Source: Eleginops maclovinus
Taxonomy: Eukaryota; Chordata; Actinopteri; Perciformes; Eleginopidae
Direction of reading: 5' to 3'
DNA: 64,000 nt
Assembly (NCBI RefSeq): GCF_036324505.1
Contig: NC_086365.1
Coordinates: 3,282,655 to 3,346,654 of the forward strand
The notes below the pieces were generated by a model, which saw only the letters and a program-made list of their open reading frames with translations, had not been told where the DNA came from and made no database searches. The translations under genes and the position numbers were made by a program. Positions within the stretch are counted from its first letter, which is position 1. Each line of letters opens with the position of its first letter. Below, one piece after another: positions 40,213 through 53,972 of the stretch.

Positions 40213-41519
40213 ATACTCGGTCTTTGCAGTCCTAGGGCACAAAGACGCATCTGAGAGAAGGAAGGAAGAGAGGTCTAGTGGGACGAGGGCCATGATTAAA
40301 TGCTTCTCAGACTCATAAATCCACATGGTCATCATTCTGGATGAAGCTGCAGACACAGTCACACTTTCTATCACTTACACACAAGCAAACGCAGATTACA
40401 AACCATAGGCAGTGAAACGTATCGCAGACCAAAAAATCCCCACTGCTACAGGATCCATTTGGCCTTGAATACAAACATCATGCTGCCCACAAAAGAAACT
40501 CACCATAACTTGTTTTCAGCCTCTGTGTCACAAGGAGCTAATTTACGGATTTCACTGTTGTGCAACAATTGAATAGTGATGCAAAACCGCTTTGGTCTAC
40601 AGCTGCTGTGCGTTATGGGAGTGGACTAAGCCAGGTTTGAGAGAGAGCCACTTCATGGAAAGTTAAAACAGATGTGTCATCTACTGTGGGATTTGTACCC
40701 ATGGGAAGCGTTTTGCTACAGAATAGGTTGCCAACCCTCCTTTTTTATAATGTAGTAAACAGCCAAGGCAAAATTAAGGTCAACATATAAGTATTGATGA
40801 AGTATATACACAGTATACTTAACAGTAACACATGCCGCAATCTGGTTGTAAGAGTAGCTGAATATTCAGAACACATATAGATTTTTAAAAAGGTTTAGAA
40901 AATACTGGGTACTTCAGTGAAGTCCTTTCATTCAAACAGCAGAGAGACGGCACTGCATTGTAAGTTTAAGGCACCTAATGAGGGTGCATACATGGATGGT
41001 TCAATGAATGTAATCATTCAAACAAAATCAAAAACATTTGATGCAACTGACAGTTTGATATCAATACTACAATTCACACTACTGAACTTACAAGAAGAAC
41101 ATCCTTGAACATCAGAATATGTGCGAGTCATTTCACAAACTGAGTTCAGGCAGGTTTACTCTCCATTACAGGCTTTTCCACCGCTCCTCCCTCACTCCCC
41201 ACAGTTTGATTACCCTCAAACTTTCCTCCTCTCCCTTTAACTCCATTCCTGTAAGCCTATGGCATAAACACATCAGACAAGCTTTCTACCCTGCCGACAA
41301 TCACAGTGGCAAGTGAGAGGATGCAAATTGTTATCCAGCGTTTCACCCCTCCTCTCCCTCCTCTCCCTTTCCTCCCTCTCCTCCTCCTCCTCTGCTTTCG
41401 TCTCTCCACAGTTGGTCATGGCTGTTTTTATATTCAGATTTTCTGCAAGCCTTACTTCATCACACTGCTTTATCCAGAGACATGGAGAAAAACCTCTTAC
41501 ATACACTGACTTACACGTT

Positions 41520-41744
<225 letters not shown>

Positions 41745-44700
41745 ATACAAATCTCTTTCAGGACTTATCTGCACAGCTACATTTCTGAAAGGGATGGCTA
41801 TGTTGTGAGTCAAAGTCAGGGCAAGGATGTCTGATAGTGAGAAGGTGTACAGCAACAATTGTTTAGAACTAAAATTCTACCCATATCTGACACATTGCCT
41901 TCTAATGCTGACATAAAGGGAAGAGTAACCAACACAAAATCAGTCAATGACCATTTTGATATTTTTTCAAGCAAAAATTAATTGACCTGTTCCATCTTTT
42001 GAAATGTGCCCTTATGTTGTTACATATATAACAGAATATTATGTAAATAATGTTGCTGTTGCTCAGAATCTAGTATGACCACCAAACTCTGGATCATTCA
42101 TACACGAAGAGCAGAACACCAGGAAATCTAAAAGTCATTGCAATCAGTGCGGAGTATGTCAACAAGTATTGGCAACTTTCTCTCACTGGAGATAGGAATG
42201 GGGTAAGTGAAAGGTCAAATGTCCATCACAGTATCAATACATCAGCTTCCTTTAGTGCCTCATGCTATTTTTCAAGGCAAGCACAGCAGTGAAGACAATT
42301 TCTGTCGAGGGGGCTCTCAGTTGACAAATCATGTTGCCATAGGAACACTGTTAGTTGTGTGGGTGGCAGGTAAGGATGCTGTGTGTCACTATAGCGGAAA
42401 GATTTAATAGGCCTTCCCTACACTGAGCAGCAATGCAAGCTTGGCAGTGAGTTTTCAGCATTCAGTTGATACGGTTCTCAGTCCAAACTATTTCCACAAC
42501 AAGGGAGGTATTATGATATAAGTCAAAACATGTGTCAGAGTTGAGGGATCATATCATGTGTGAATAGTGCATCCTGGAGATTAATGAAGTTGAGCATTCA
42601 TCAGTTTGGGGAGCGACGGAGACTTTTGCAGGGATGTCAAAACTTTCATATTGCGTTTTTCCTGGTAAGTTTCATCCCAGCAAAAAAAAACGTATTTCAA
42701 TCAGTGATGAAAGTCATACGCTTAACCGGAATAACAAATGACTCACGGTGTTATCCAGGAGAGCAACCAACTTCTCCGCAGCAATTAGCGAGATTTGGGT
42801 CTGGCTAAGAGTCAATCACTGTGTTCAAAAGCCATTCCAAATCCCATCCAGAGAAAAAGAAAAATACTCAAGAAACACAAAATCCCAAACTCAAAAGGGA
42901 GTAGCACACAGAGAGAAGAATTACACGAAAACCCAGTGTAAGCCTTGTTAAATCTCTCTGTAACATCCCAACATTATGCTGCTAGACTATGATACTGTAT
43001 ATCCAGAGGGGAAAGGAGGGGGGAGACAGGAGAAGGTGGATTGATGTAGGGAGGGTATTACAGTAAAGCAAATCCTTCCCCCACTGCCTTCTGGCTAAAG
43101 CACGGCAGGGGTCCTCCCTGAGCCCGCTGTTTCACAATTACTGTGGCAACACTGCATACTGATGCCCCCTGACACCACTGACAGGAAGTGTGAGAGAGGG
43201 GACAAGAGACAGAGTGTGTGTCTGCGTGGCTGACAAGAGCGGTGGGACATATCATTAACTTTAATGTGTCTGGTTGGATCCCTCCTGCAGGGAAACAATA
43301 TTATACTGTAAAAGTATAGTAATCTAACATAGAAAACAAACTCTCTGTATATTTACCAGTTAACACTACTCTGAGTCAATCCTACAGGGTGTTCAAAACA
43401 CGTGTCAGTCATAGCAGCACTACCAAAAGGACGACAAACTATTTTACAGATAGAATACATAGTTGTGTATGGCTTTTCAGAATGTGTCGCGGATTTTTTT
43501 TTTCACAGCAAACCATACATGACAAAAAAAATCTGCTCCCAAAACCTTTTAACACTCGGACAGTTTTCCCGTTATAACTAAGGAGAGGTTGTGCTTTGAG
43601 TGTTCGAAAACACTGACCACTTTTAGCACTTAGCGCCATCAGCACTTATCCCCTTTTCAAGTTGAAGCAAGTTCAACTTTTCTCAAACACAGCGCTATCC
43701 AATGACACTCCAGAGTTCCTCAAAGGTTAAAGTAGCGAGTGTAGGGTCAAGAGCGCTCATATACCTGACAGCCATTAACATTAACCTGTACTTCTTCTCC
43801 TTTGTTGACATTGTGGAAGTCTTCATGCTGAAGATGTTGACTGGTGGATTTAGTGAAAGTAATAGTACAACAGATTAAAAAGGGTTTGTTTCTCAAATAT
43901 ACATTTGCTACTAAAAGAATGGAGATGTGAGAAGGACAAAAAAGGTTAGAGGAAGTATCTGTCCTGAACAGAGATACTGGGGCATGGTTTACAAGCCAAA
44001 AAGAGAGATCATATGTTGGTTGTAGGTTGCATGATTAGTATTGAAGGCTTTGAGGTATTGTCTGATATGGATGAATCAAATGTGTGTGAATGCATACTTA
44101 AGCATGCGTGCCCATGCTTCTCTGCGATGGACAGGATGAAAACGGAATTAGGGGCTTAATCCTCGCGTGGATTTAAGGCGTTGTTGCGGGAGCAAATGAG
44201 AAATAGAGGGGGGGAAATGCCCCAAGACTGTCTGCAATTTTTCTCATCATTTCATGCATCTGAAACAAAACTAATTTACTGCTTTTCATGCTTGGCTGCA
44301 CACACAAACATAAAAGCCAATATGCCACAATGTGTCACCTGCCGCTACATCAAAGAGAGCTGTTTATACATCACAGCTCCATATGAATCATAGAAACCTG
44401 GGAGAAACGCTTTATATGGTCTTATCAAAAGGAGCACCATGGCTAACCCACTGATATGTTGCGGCCTTTCCGGTTCTTCCTGATTTCCATCTAAAAACAT
44501 AATCATCCAATGTCTCCTTCTCACTGTCTATCCTGCCTCATAGGTCACTCCAATGTCACAACAGTCGGGATTGTTTTGCCAAACCCCACACAGACACAAA
44601 CAGATAAAGTTATGTGCTTGGCAGCTTAGAGTGAGGCAGAAAGATATGGAACGAGAGAGCTGGAGGCAGAAATAGTCAGCGGGAGAGGAGGATTGAGAAA

Positions 44701-44867
44701 AAAGATGAAAAGGAGCATCAGAGAAGGCTTGAGGGAGAAAATAAAAGTGGTGCGACTGTGATATAGTTGCGTACATGTATTGGGCCCCATTATAAAGGCA
44801 CGTGACAGCTTAATAGGACTCTAGCTGCCAAGATGAAAAAAGAAGTAAGGAGTTCTGAACAGCAGGA

Positions 44868-44889
44868 TGTGTGTGTGCGCACACACACA
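44868..44889. repeat. 22-base perfect palindrome of alternating purine-pyrimidine
   Basis: (TG)5 followed by CGC and ACACACACA reads the same on both strands. Alternating purine-pyrimidine with a central CGC favours left-handed DNA and cruciform extrusion. Confidence 0.95.
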
Positions 44890-45685
44890 AACATACACGC
44901 ATATATTCTCTGTAGGCGTCACACATATGCTGAGTAAACTATTCAGAGGAGAACAAAGGTTCTCATTAAATTGGATACTGTGACGCGTATTGATTTCTCC
45001 CCATAGAATTCACAACGCCTATTGTTCGGAGATCCTCACTTCAGATCTCTGCTGTCCTTGCTGTAGCAAACATCAATATGTAGCTCTGTGGTGCATTACC
45101 AAAGGGTTAATTACATACTTGTAAGCAATTACTCTTTTAATGTGCATAGAATCGCTCCTCCCTAAAAAATGAAATTTTTATCAAAACCTTCAAGCCACTG
45201 TCCGTGATACCATCTTTCTACTGAAATGTCATCTGAAGTATAATAGACTTTGAATCTTACATTGCCTATCAAGGTCAAGTCCATACAGACAAGATAAACA
45301 CAGTGGTTCTGTGCGGTAAGTTAAGGGCTAAGATACAACTGTAACTTAATTACTACAATTTAAAAATGTTATTCCAATTACACAATCAAATGTTAAATCT
45401 CATTTCTGACCCTCAACCAAAAACATGTTGACTTTCTGAGAAATAACCACCCACCCCTCAAAAATAACATTTTCAATTTTGTGTTAGCCCTGCAGCCATT
45501 GTTAAAAAAATCAGTCTGTAACGGTCCTAAAATATGGGAGACGATTATGGTGTGAAGAACAGTTGGTGACACGGAAATACAATTTGCAATCTTCTCTGTG
45601 GTGTTTGGTGGCATGGAAGAGGAGGGGGTCTAATTGGACACTAGCCTGCGTCTGATAGTGCTGTCACAGCCCGGAGGGGTTTTTA

Positions 45686-45798
<113 letters not shown>

Positions 45799-48700
45799 AA
45801 GAGAGGAAGCGAGCAGCAGAAAGAGTGAGAAAGCAAGCAATAGAAAGAGAATGAGAACAAACAGAGAGCTCCATTCAGGTCCGATCCACAGACGCATCAT
45901 TCAGTCTGACATGACGATACATCTCTGTGACCAGAGTATTCATATAGGGCCTCAGACACAGATGCATCATTCACACCCACACACAGACACATAAACACAC
46001 TTTTGCTGAGTCCTGCCCAGCCATTTATATCACTATGGAGAACCACTCTGAGAATTCATTCACAGTTTAACTCCCTTGACTTGAAAACATTGCAAAGAAT
46101 TGCTATGGAGCTGGTTGTTTTAAGTCCAACAGCTCCAAAATGTAATGAATGTGTTAACTGCCAAGGTTAGAGTGAGAGTTTATCCATTAGCAAGCCGTAA
46201 TATTGACAGGGCCGTGCTCTCCCAGTCCAAACTTCAGCCTTGTAGCCGTAACATTGGCCAACAGACAGGGGGTAGTATGTCAATGTGAGGTGCTTACAGG
46301 CCGATAAAGGCTGCTGTTCCAATTCCTATAGGCATGCCTTGATTGACAGCACACGGGTAGAGAAGGCAGGGGATAATCGTAAGTGAGAGAGGGAGATTGA
46401 ATAGTGCCAAGTGCCCTTACAGCTTTTAAGAGTTTTGAACTCAGATGGAATTTGGTGAAAGGACAAGGAGGCAAGATGAGATAGGATTATCAAACTGCTC
46501 AGGGACTAAATGTCTTTCCCTTGAGACCCTGAGCAGCAGAACACTCCTATGCACATCTTTCAAAAGGACTGACACGTAGACTGCAACATTAGGGAATGTG
46601 TTAAGAGATACACACTAACATTGAAAACAGACTCACGCACATCAGTCTAGCTGCCCTGCCAGCCAGAGTCACATCGACCCAGACAAGCAAGGACACTTCA
46701 CACTGCAGGGAAAACAATTTGGCCTGCGAGTGACCTACTGTAGTTCACCTCACAATTGCAAGCCACACACAGTTAAACAGCAGCATATAACGTACACATC
46801 AAACAACAGTATCTAATGTTTTGCTGTCAAGTTTGTTTTCAGCTGTCTGTCAATTAACAGTGACTTGGGTGCCGATGTAGATTATCTGGACAAGAAAAGA
46901 AAGAAATCCAATAATATCAATGTTTTTCCCTACCACCCAGAACACATAAACATACGTATGATAATTCAATACATCTGCATTAAGATGATTTTATAATTCC
47001 CCAAGAAAAAACATGCATCTTTTGATTCACCTTCCAATAAACACAAAATCTAAATTGATGTCAAAGAACACCTTGTTTATGAAATCAATATCCACTATAC
47101 TGGCCTGTGAAGCCACACTGCCCCTTATGGTTTTTCCAGGACATAGCCTCATCCCTTCAGGCATGCTCTGTTGAGTGTGCACTAAACGCAAATATGAAAT
47201 TGGCATAATAATAAAACAAAAACAACACAAAAACTCTAAATATATTATCCCAGTATTGGCAGTATATCTGGGAAACAACAATAAAAAAAAGGTGTACATT
47301 AAGCATAGATTTAAACCAAAGAGTGTTATGAGGGGCAACACTGAATTGATGCATTGAGTGTGGAGTGCAGGTGGGTAGGGGGAGGAATAAACCGGCAGAG
47401 GGGCTCCGAGTACACAGTGTGACTGCTTTACTGGGAATCTGCATTTTGCATAGGCTCGAGCAGCTGTTTTCTGTGCATGAGATGCAAGAGAGGGTGGGAG
47501 GAAGGGGGGAAGAGAGAGACAAAGTAGACAAAGTAGGTTCCCGACTCCAAAAACGGCATTTGATGTCGCCTACATCCCACTCTACTGGTTGGAACTACAG
47601 TGTGTGCTGAAGAGCCTGCACCGCGACTTCCCTTGCTTAAATGTGTGGAAATCATCTCAAACTTCAACAAACCTTCCCATTCAAGTATGAATGACCCTGA
47701 TTCCAGTAAATGACAGATACGCTGTGCCAAAGGGGATGATCAATCTTCAATGCAAAAATACAATGTAGGCAAAAATCTAATTGCTGAAAATAAATAAGAA
47801 ACTGATTCCAGAACAAATGCATTGTATTAAGACAGTGTAGACTGTCGCACTCTTAAACATTCAACACTAAAGAAGAATGACTCATCATTGCTCATCACCA
47901 GTCCATTGGCTTACTCTATGTGGTATGACTAAACAACAGGGAATAGAGCAGAAAATTCAAATCAAGAAAAAGGTGATACATGTGACTGCCGTCAATCCAA
48001 ATACATCTAAATTGCTTAAGAAATGCAATGTCACAAAGTTTTGTTAGCAATAATTTGACTTAGACTTGAAATGGCAGTGATGAAAAGTAGACCGTCTCAC
48101 ACACAAAGTTTCACATCCACATCCATTCAGATAGTTGATCAACAATCTGTAAAAACTAGTTAACATTAAATGACAAACATTATTTGCCAGCAACGGATGC
48201 TACAGTAAAATCATAGGTAATAGGCCTACAATCCATTGATTTAAGAAAAAATTGCATTGAACTCAGTAGCTTGCCTCACTACATACAAAAGAGAGCAAGT
48301 CCCTGTAGATATAACTATAAAATGTTTTCTGATAACTTGAGGGTTCCTCAAGTCAAGATTTCCCCGAAGCACTCCGTCTGAGCCACATTGGTCAAGTTCA
48401 GCAGCTTTGACAATAGATGGAAGCCACACGGGGTGAATGTGCCTGCTTAGGTTAATTTTGCGTCACACAAAGATGCGTTTTCAATTAACAAAATACAGAA
48501 CACAAAGGGTACTATATAATTAAAATGATGTATGAGCAGCCATTGAGAGTTCTAAACATAGCTATTCACTGGCTGCAATGAGATGTCCAACAATCGGATA
48601 TACGTGAAAAAAATGACTGTCCAGTTTGGAAACCACACTATCAACAACCCATTTAGAAAACGCTACTGGTAACAGGCTTCCATGCTTGAATAGTTTAAGG

Positions 48701-49523
48701 CTACCAACAAAAAAAAACATCCCAGCGTGGATCCCTAAAGATTCAGGATATCATCCAATACGGCATGGAACTTTTCAAAATGCTCTGTATTCAGTCGAAT
48801 TCAAAAATGCTTTACCTGTTATTTTACCATGGCACGCAATTCGCTAATCTTATAGACTATAGTGTAATGTTCATCATGTCCATGATTGAGAACCGAGGTG
48901 TCACTAAAATCGCAGTCCACGAGTCCACACGCCACTATTCAAGTCCTACGCACTGGGTTCTTCCCCTAAGCCACTGCGTAAATCTGACACGGAATCCCCG
49001 ACAAATATTTCAGTTTTAACCTTCAGAGTTAACGCTGCAAGAAGAACGAGCAAAATTTGGGCATGCTGCTCTCTCTGGCTTACAGTGGATGAAGGGCATG
49101 AAGAAACGCAAAAACGGAGGGAATCCAGTCGATAAAGGATCACAAGTTACGAGACATAGTAGGTCGTTAAAATGTTCAGCAATTTTCCCCGGGGCTAGTA
49201 GTACGATCCGAATAGACAGGTTCCGTATGAAACCCACCCGATCCGCGGAGTGCGCAGAGCGGGCATGGCGCAGCCAGAACAGGTGCAGCACGCCTCCCGT
49301 CACCTGGCTGGTGCAGTGGCAACCTCACACCCAAAACCTGGCAATAATGGAAATAAAGCAGCAAAAACAGTCCTGGCAGTAAAAACTAAAGCCGTGACAA
49401 GCCTCTCTTTCCTTACCTGTAATCAATGCAGATATCACTTCACAGCCGCAGCGACACTGCGGATAAGAGGCACGTCCAGAGCAATCCCCAACTCCTCTTA
49501 CTCCCCCAAAAAATAAGAAATGC

Positions 49524-49643
49524 TTAAAATAACGTTATATCCTGATCAAACGTCTTGTCCACTTTAAAATCCCCGGTAGAGGTGTAGTTAGAGGGCGATT
49601 CACGCACAGGAAAAAATAAATTGCAGCAGACTTCCAGGAGCAT
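49524..49643 (-). other. 39-codon upstream ORF in the predicted leader
   Basis: An ATG at 49641-49643 opens a frame of 39 codons ending in TAA at 49524-49526, wholly inside the predicted first exon. The peptide begins MLLEVCCNLFFPV. It closes before the splice donor, so it cannot extend the plexin protein. If exon 1 is transcribed as proposed, ribosomes would meet this ORF before the main start codon, which usually lowers main-ORF translation. Its conservation is unknown. Confidence 0.5.
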
Positions 49644-49649
49644 CTCCGA

Positions 49650-49709
49650 TCAGCAGGACCTTACTACGCCGCTCTGAGCGCTCTGAGACCCGGGAGCTCC
49701 ACCTCCCAT
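49650..49709 (-). other. 19-codon upstream ORF in the predicted leader
   Basis: An ATG at 49707-49709 opens a 19-codon frame ending in TGA at 49650-49652. It is rich in Gly and Ser and resembles no known peptide. It lies just upstream of the 39-codon ORF without overlapping it. Whether it is in the mature transcript depends on the true start site. Confidence 0.4.
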
Positions 49710-50993
49710 TCCCCGGCGAGGATAGACTTTGTATGCCGTTGGAAAAGCCGCTGCGCCGTATGGGATACTGCAGGAGGCTGTTCTTGTGTGTGTGTTTGTG
49801 CGTGCATGTGTGTGCGTGTAGAGAACGCGTGTGTATCGATGTGACTCAGTGCCGTGCTCCTGCTCAACTGATGTGCTGAGGGTGCTGCAGCAGAGTGCGA
49901 ATGGGAAGGACCGAGTGCGGGAGGGACGGAGAGAGAGAGAGGTGCTGCCTCGGAGTTTGCAGCCTCGCAGCGGATCTTCAGGCTCGGGAGGGACCGAGTA
50001 CTAGATGGCGCTTTGCCCGTTGCAAAAGGCGACTGTTTTCAACATGGTTCCTGCAATGTCGGCAGTGACAGGGGGGCTGTGTTTGGGTTACATTTTTAAG
50101 TCCTTGGCAACTACACTAAAGAGGCTTAGTGCGCATTAATGAGCACGATACAAAACAGCAAACCATTTATTACCATCATGTTTATGATCTAATTTCCTAG
50201 GCAATGACAGCTAAACTGAGACAATTCCACTGTGCAGTTTCATGTATATTTTTGGTGTTATCACCTTTAAACAACTGCAAAGGCCACTTTTAAGAAGTTG
50301 ATTTTCAGGTTTACCAGCTCCACACTTTGGTGGATATATTATTCACCCGAATAAACACGAATATGACAGATATGAGCTTAAATAAAGCTTATGCTTTGTT
50401 AAAAGAGAGGTTTATGTAATGCATTCATCCCGTTGAAAATGGGATTTGGCAATGCCAAAGGGGAATTTACACAAATACGCTACAATGCCGGGGTGAAATG
50501 ATCAGATCATCGGATTTGAATATCTAATCGCAGGATCATTTAAAGATGGAGATTAGGCAACACTGAACATAACTACGACACTTGCATAGTTGTAGGGGAT
50601 TAGAAACTGCATTTTTGTTCTTTGATGATCTTTTAACATGCTCCAGGAGTGCATCCTCCACCCCATACATGTGAAGCAATTAACATTCTAAGAGTCCTAA
50701 TTATGTAATCGTGTCTTCAATGATATAAGCAGCGTGGGGGTACGGGAATAATACCTTTTTTCATAAAATAGTCTACCAGGCCTACTTCTACTCTTCACAT
50801 AAAGACAATTTAAAATAAATCCATCACCATTTACTTGACCTTATCCATCTCAAAACATAGGCTAACTTTCCAACTTTCTTATAATAAGCAATTGAATCAG
50901 TCACTGACAGGATGAAGGGTTTGGGGTTTTTGCAACTTGCTCAATAAAAACAAGTGACGAGAGGAAATAAATGCCTGCGATTGCGACCCCTGA

Positions 50994-51016
50994 GGGGGGG
51001 GGGGGGGGGGGGGGGG
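50994..51016. repeat. G23 homopolymer
   Basis: Twenty-three consecutive G on the plus strand, about 1 kb upstream of the predicted plxna4 start, followed by pyrimidine-rich sequence to about 51090. Confidence 0.97.
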
Positions 51017-53586
51017 TGTATCCGTGCCTGCTGCAGCATCCTCTCTCCCTCCCTTCGTTCCCCTTCCCGTCTCTTTATCCCTCCTTGGTCTCGTTTCCAG
51101 AGGGGTTCTTTGCTTTGAAACACTGCATCAGAGCCCCACCTACAGGCCACTGGAACTTTAGCCTACAGCCAAACACTGACACATACAAAACCATAAAAAG
51201 TGCTATATTGGCCGTTCATGGCCACAACTCATTGTTATTTTTTTTTAAAGAATTTAAACAAAGGGTTTAATACGCACAACGACAACTGTAAAACCCCTGA
51301 AATTATACACGTGATACACAAAAAAATATCCGAGAAACGTCAAGCCACAAGTGTTTCAATTAGCTGCTTCACCATAAAGCATGCATGCTAGTAAAGATAG
51401 GCGTAAAAGAAAGCATTACAAACCTTATGGAGACTTTTAACGTCAACATTAAACAGTAAATAGTCCAGCAAAACAGAGGGGAAGAAGCACCACAAGTCAA
51501 AAGTGTAACGTTATGCTAGCATTTTAAATTCGAGAAAAGAACAGCAAAATAGCTAACACTGGAATTAATATTAGTGTATGCCAACTATCCGTGAGCAAAA
51601 ACTGCCTAAACTAAGTGAATGAGAAACCAAAAACTTAGTAACATTTAAAAAAAACCTTACTTACCCCGGATGTTTTCCCAAACTGTCTTTCAAAAAAGTA
51701 AACTCCGGCGTTTAAATGCATTTTAAGTGCAGTATGTAAACTCGAATAAGGCGTTAAACTTTAACCTTTGAAGTAAAAAACGTTGAAGTTCAAGCAACTC
51801 TATGACTAAACAAAAAGAAATGCAGCACTAATTACCGCCAGCAGCTGGAGTCACATGAAGCTGATCTTGCGCACCGGTGTTTTCTTGCTTCAGTTAGAAG
51901 CCCACCACGTGAGCTAGGCTACTGCAAAATAAACGTTATAGCATTATTGCAACGGTACATATGGTCACACAAAAAACAGCATTCCATACAAACAGGCATA
52001 CTAAAATGTAAAAACGAGCATGCAGACCTATTGCTAGTGTTAACGTGCTTTGCCTTTTATGTTTCTTAACTTATCTAACCTTTTTTTTCCACAACTTGGG
52101 CAATGCAGTATCACAAGCGGTTGATGTGATTGTCCTGAAGCTTCATTACAGTTGTGAAGGCCTGGCTTAAGCATTACACCAAAGGAAGATATTAAGTCTT
52201 GAATATATTTACACAGATTTTCATTTCATTTCATTGAAGTTTAGGGAGCTGGACTGGAATTTAAAATCAAGTTATGTGAGTTTTTTTTAGAATCGAATAA
52301 TGGACCAATATGTGTTTTGGAAAACAAAGAAACACAAACAAAGTTAAATGTCAAAAGTCAGTAAGACTGACCCCTTGTAAATCAATTCACAATAAATTAA
52401 CAATAGTGTGTTTGTCTTTGGTTGCCATTTGCCCAAATCACGATCTGACAGGCCATTGATTTCAGTATGTGTCAGATCTCTGTTCATTTATTATACTTTA
52501 GTCCTTGTGACAGACACAGGGGAGGTCTCTTGGAGTCGTTTGAAGGGTGAAAATGCATAGATATCAACAGACCCATTGGCTTCATTTAATTATCCAACCC
52601 AAGCGCAGCATTAAATCAACAGTCTGTAGATCTCAATATCAGATAGCTTTCAAAGCACAGCAAATCAATAGTGCTGCAATCTACAGTGACAATAGTAATT
52701 CTATGGAGGGTCACGATCACATGACCTTATGAAATTAATGTTAAGGTGACAGGTCCATGTATAGGTCGAACATGCTTGGACCAAATGATTATAGGTCTGA
52801 ATAAATATGTTTTATCATAGCAGGTCCATCGTATCTATGTGCAGCATGGGCATTAATTAATTCAAGGACGAACCGGTTTGTCTTGAGAGCTTGAACACAC
52901 AAGAATTGTTTTTAATTTAATACACTTGGTTAAAATATATCGACTAGATAAGCAGAACATTTACATGCATGTCAGGCTAGCCATTAAAGATAACTATTTT
53001 AATGTCCATTGTTCTCTCTGACATTTTATGCAGCAGATGTAATTCCTAAGTTGTATTGGAATTATAAATGTTAACATGACCATTTTTAGATCATTTTCAA
53101 GACTTCTACTAGACGTTATCTTAGAAGATGAGATAAGATGTTGATTCATTATCGAGTAAACCTCAACAGGCAAAACAATGTGACCACAATATCCATTAGT
53201 AGCTGTTTTGGTGCTTTTATTGGTATCTCAAGCTCTTCGCCAGCGGATGAGGTTACCATTTGTGGAATTGTACATGTTTTTTTTAAACATTGTAAACATT
53301 GTCTCCAAGTTATCCTAAAAGTTTAAATAAAAAGTGAATTCATGTAGTTATTCCTGATGTTTGGGAAATATTTTGTGGTCAAAATTAAAGCCTTGTTTAA
53401 GACTTATTGTTCATTAAGCATAGACACTACATATTTTTGGTTACTCATTTCAGATAGAGTCAGCACACTATTTTTGAACATGTTTCACTATAACAACTTA
53501 GTTGTCTATTTTAATTGTAATTCTCCATTATCAGTCATTTTTGGACACCTGCAGCCAATCAGAAGTGAGGATTTATCCAGACCATG

Positions 53587-53934
53587 TTTCAAGGTTTCAA
53601 GGTTTCAAGGTTTTATTTGTCATATGCACAGCAGATACAGCGTATATGTTGGCAATGAAAATCTTATGTCGCGTGCTCCTCCAACAACTCAACATACATG
53701 GTGCAAATAAGATAAATAAAATAGTGCAAAAGAGAGAAGAATATTTACAATAACAACAATAAAGATTTGAGGATGTGAAATATATACATATGTGGAATAC
53801 ATTGAGAGTATTTAAATACTCTGTTGAATGAGGAGGTATGGACAGATGCATATATTATGTATAGCAGATGTATATGGCAGATATGTATAATATATAGATA
53901 TGTGTACTATAAACAGATATGTATGGCAGATATG

Positions 53935-53972
<38 letters not shown>

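Larger units (their letters stand above)
49417..49950 (-). other. plxna4: predicted untranslated first exon of plxna4 (5' end uncertain)
   Basis: The right end in gene order is a strong donor, TTACAG|GTAAGG, with the last exonic base at 49417. It sits inside a CpG-rich block upstream of exon 2 on the same strand, the position expected for the untranslated first exon of a vertebrate plexin A gene. No open frame from here runs into the plexin start codon, so it would be leader only. The transcription start was placed at about 49950 from base composition alone and could be off by 200 bases or more. Joined to exon 2 the leader would be about 0.6 kb. The exon carries upstream ORFs, listed separately. 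No transcript data were available. Confidence 0.6.
49060..50040 (-). promoter_or_regulatory. plxna4: CpG-rich promoter block of plxna4
   Basis: CpG dinucleotides are dense here (for example around 49190-49310, 49660-49750 and 49890-50010) while the flanking tens of kilobases are CpG-poor. No TATA box is evident, which suits a CpG-island promoter with dispersed starts. The block spans the predicted first exon and the first few hundred bases of intron 1. A GATGGCGC core at 50004-50011 sits at its upstream edge. Extent and orientation are inferred from composition and from the position relative to the gene. Confidence 0.65.

Noticed and set aside
49089..49382. 97-codon plus-strand frame in the CpG island
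   Set aside because: GC-rich DNA has few stops; no family resemblance, and it lies in the first part of intron 1 on the opposite strand.
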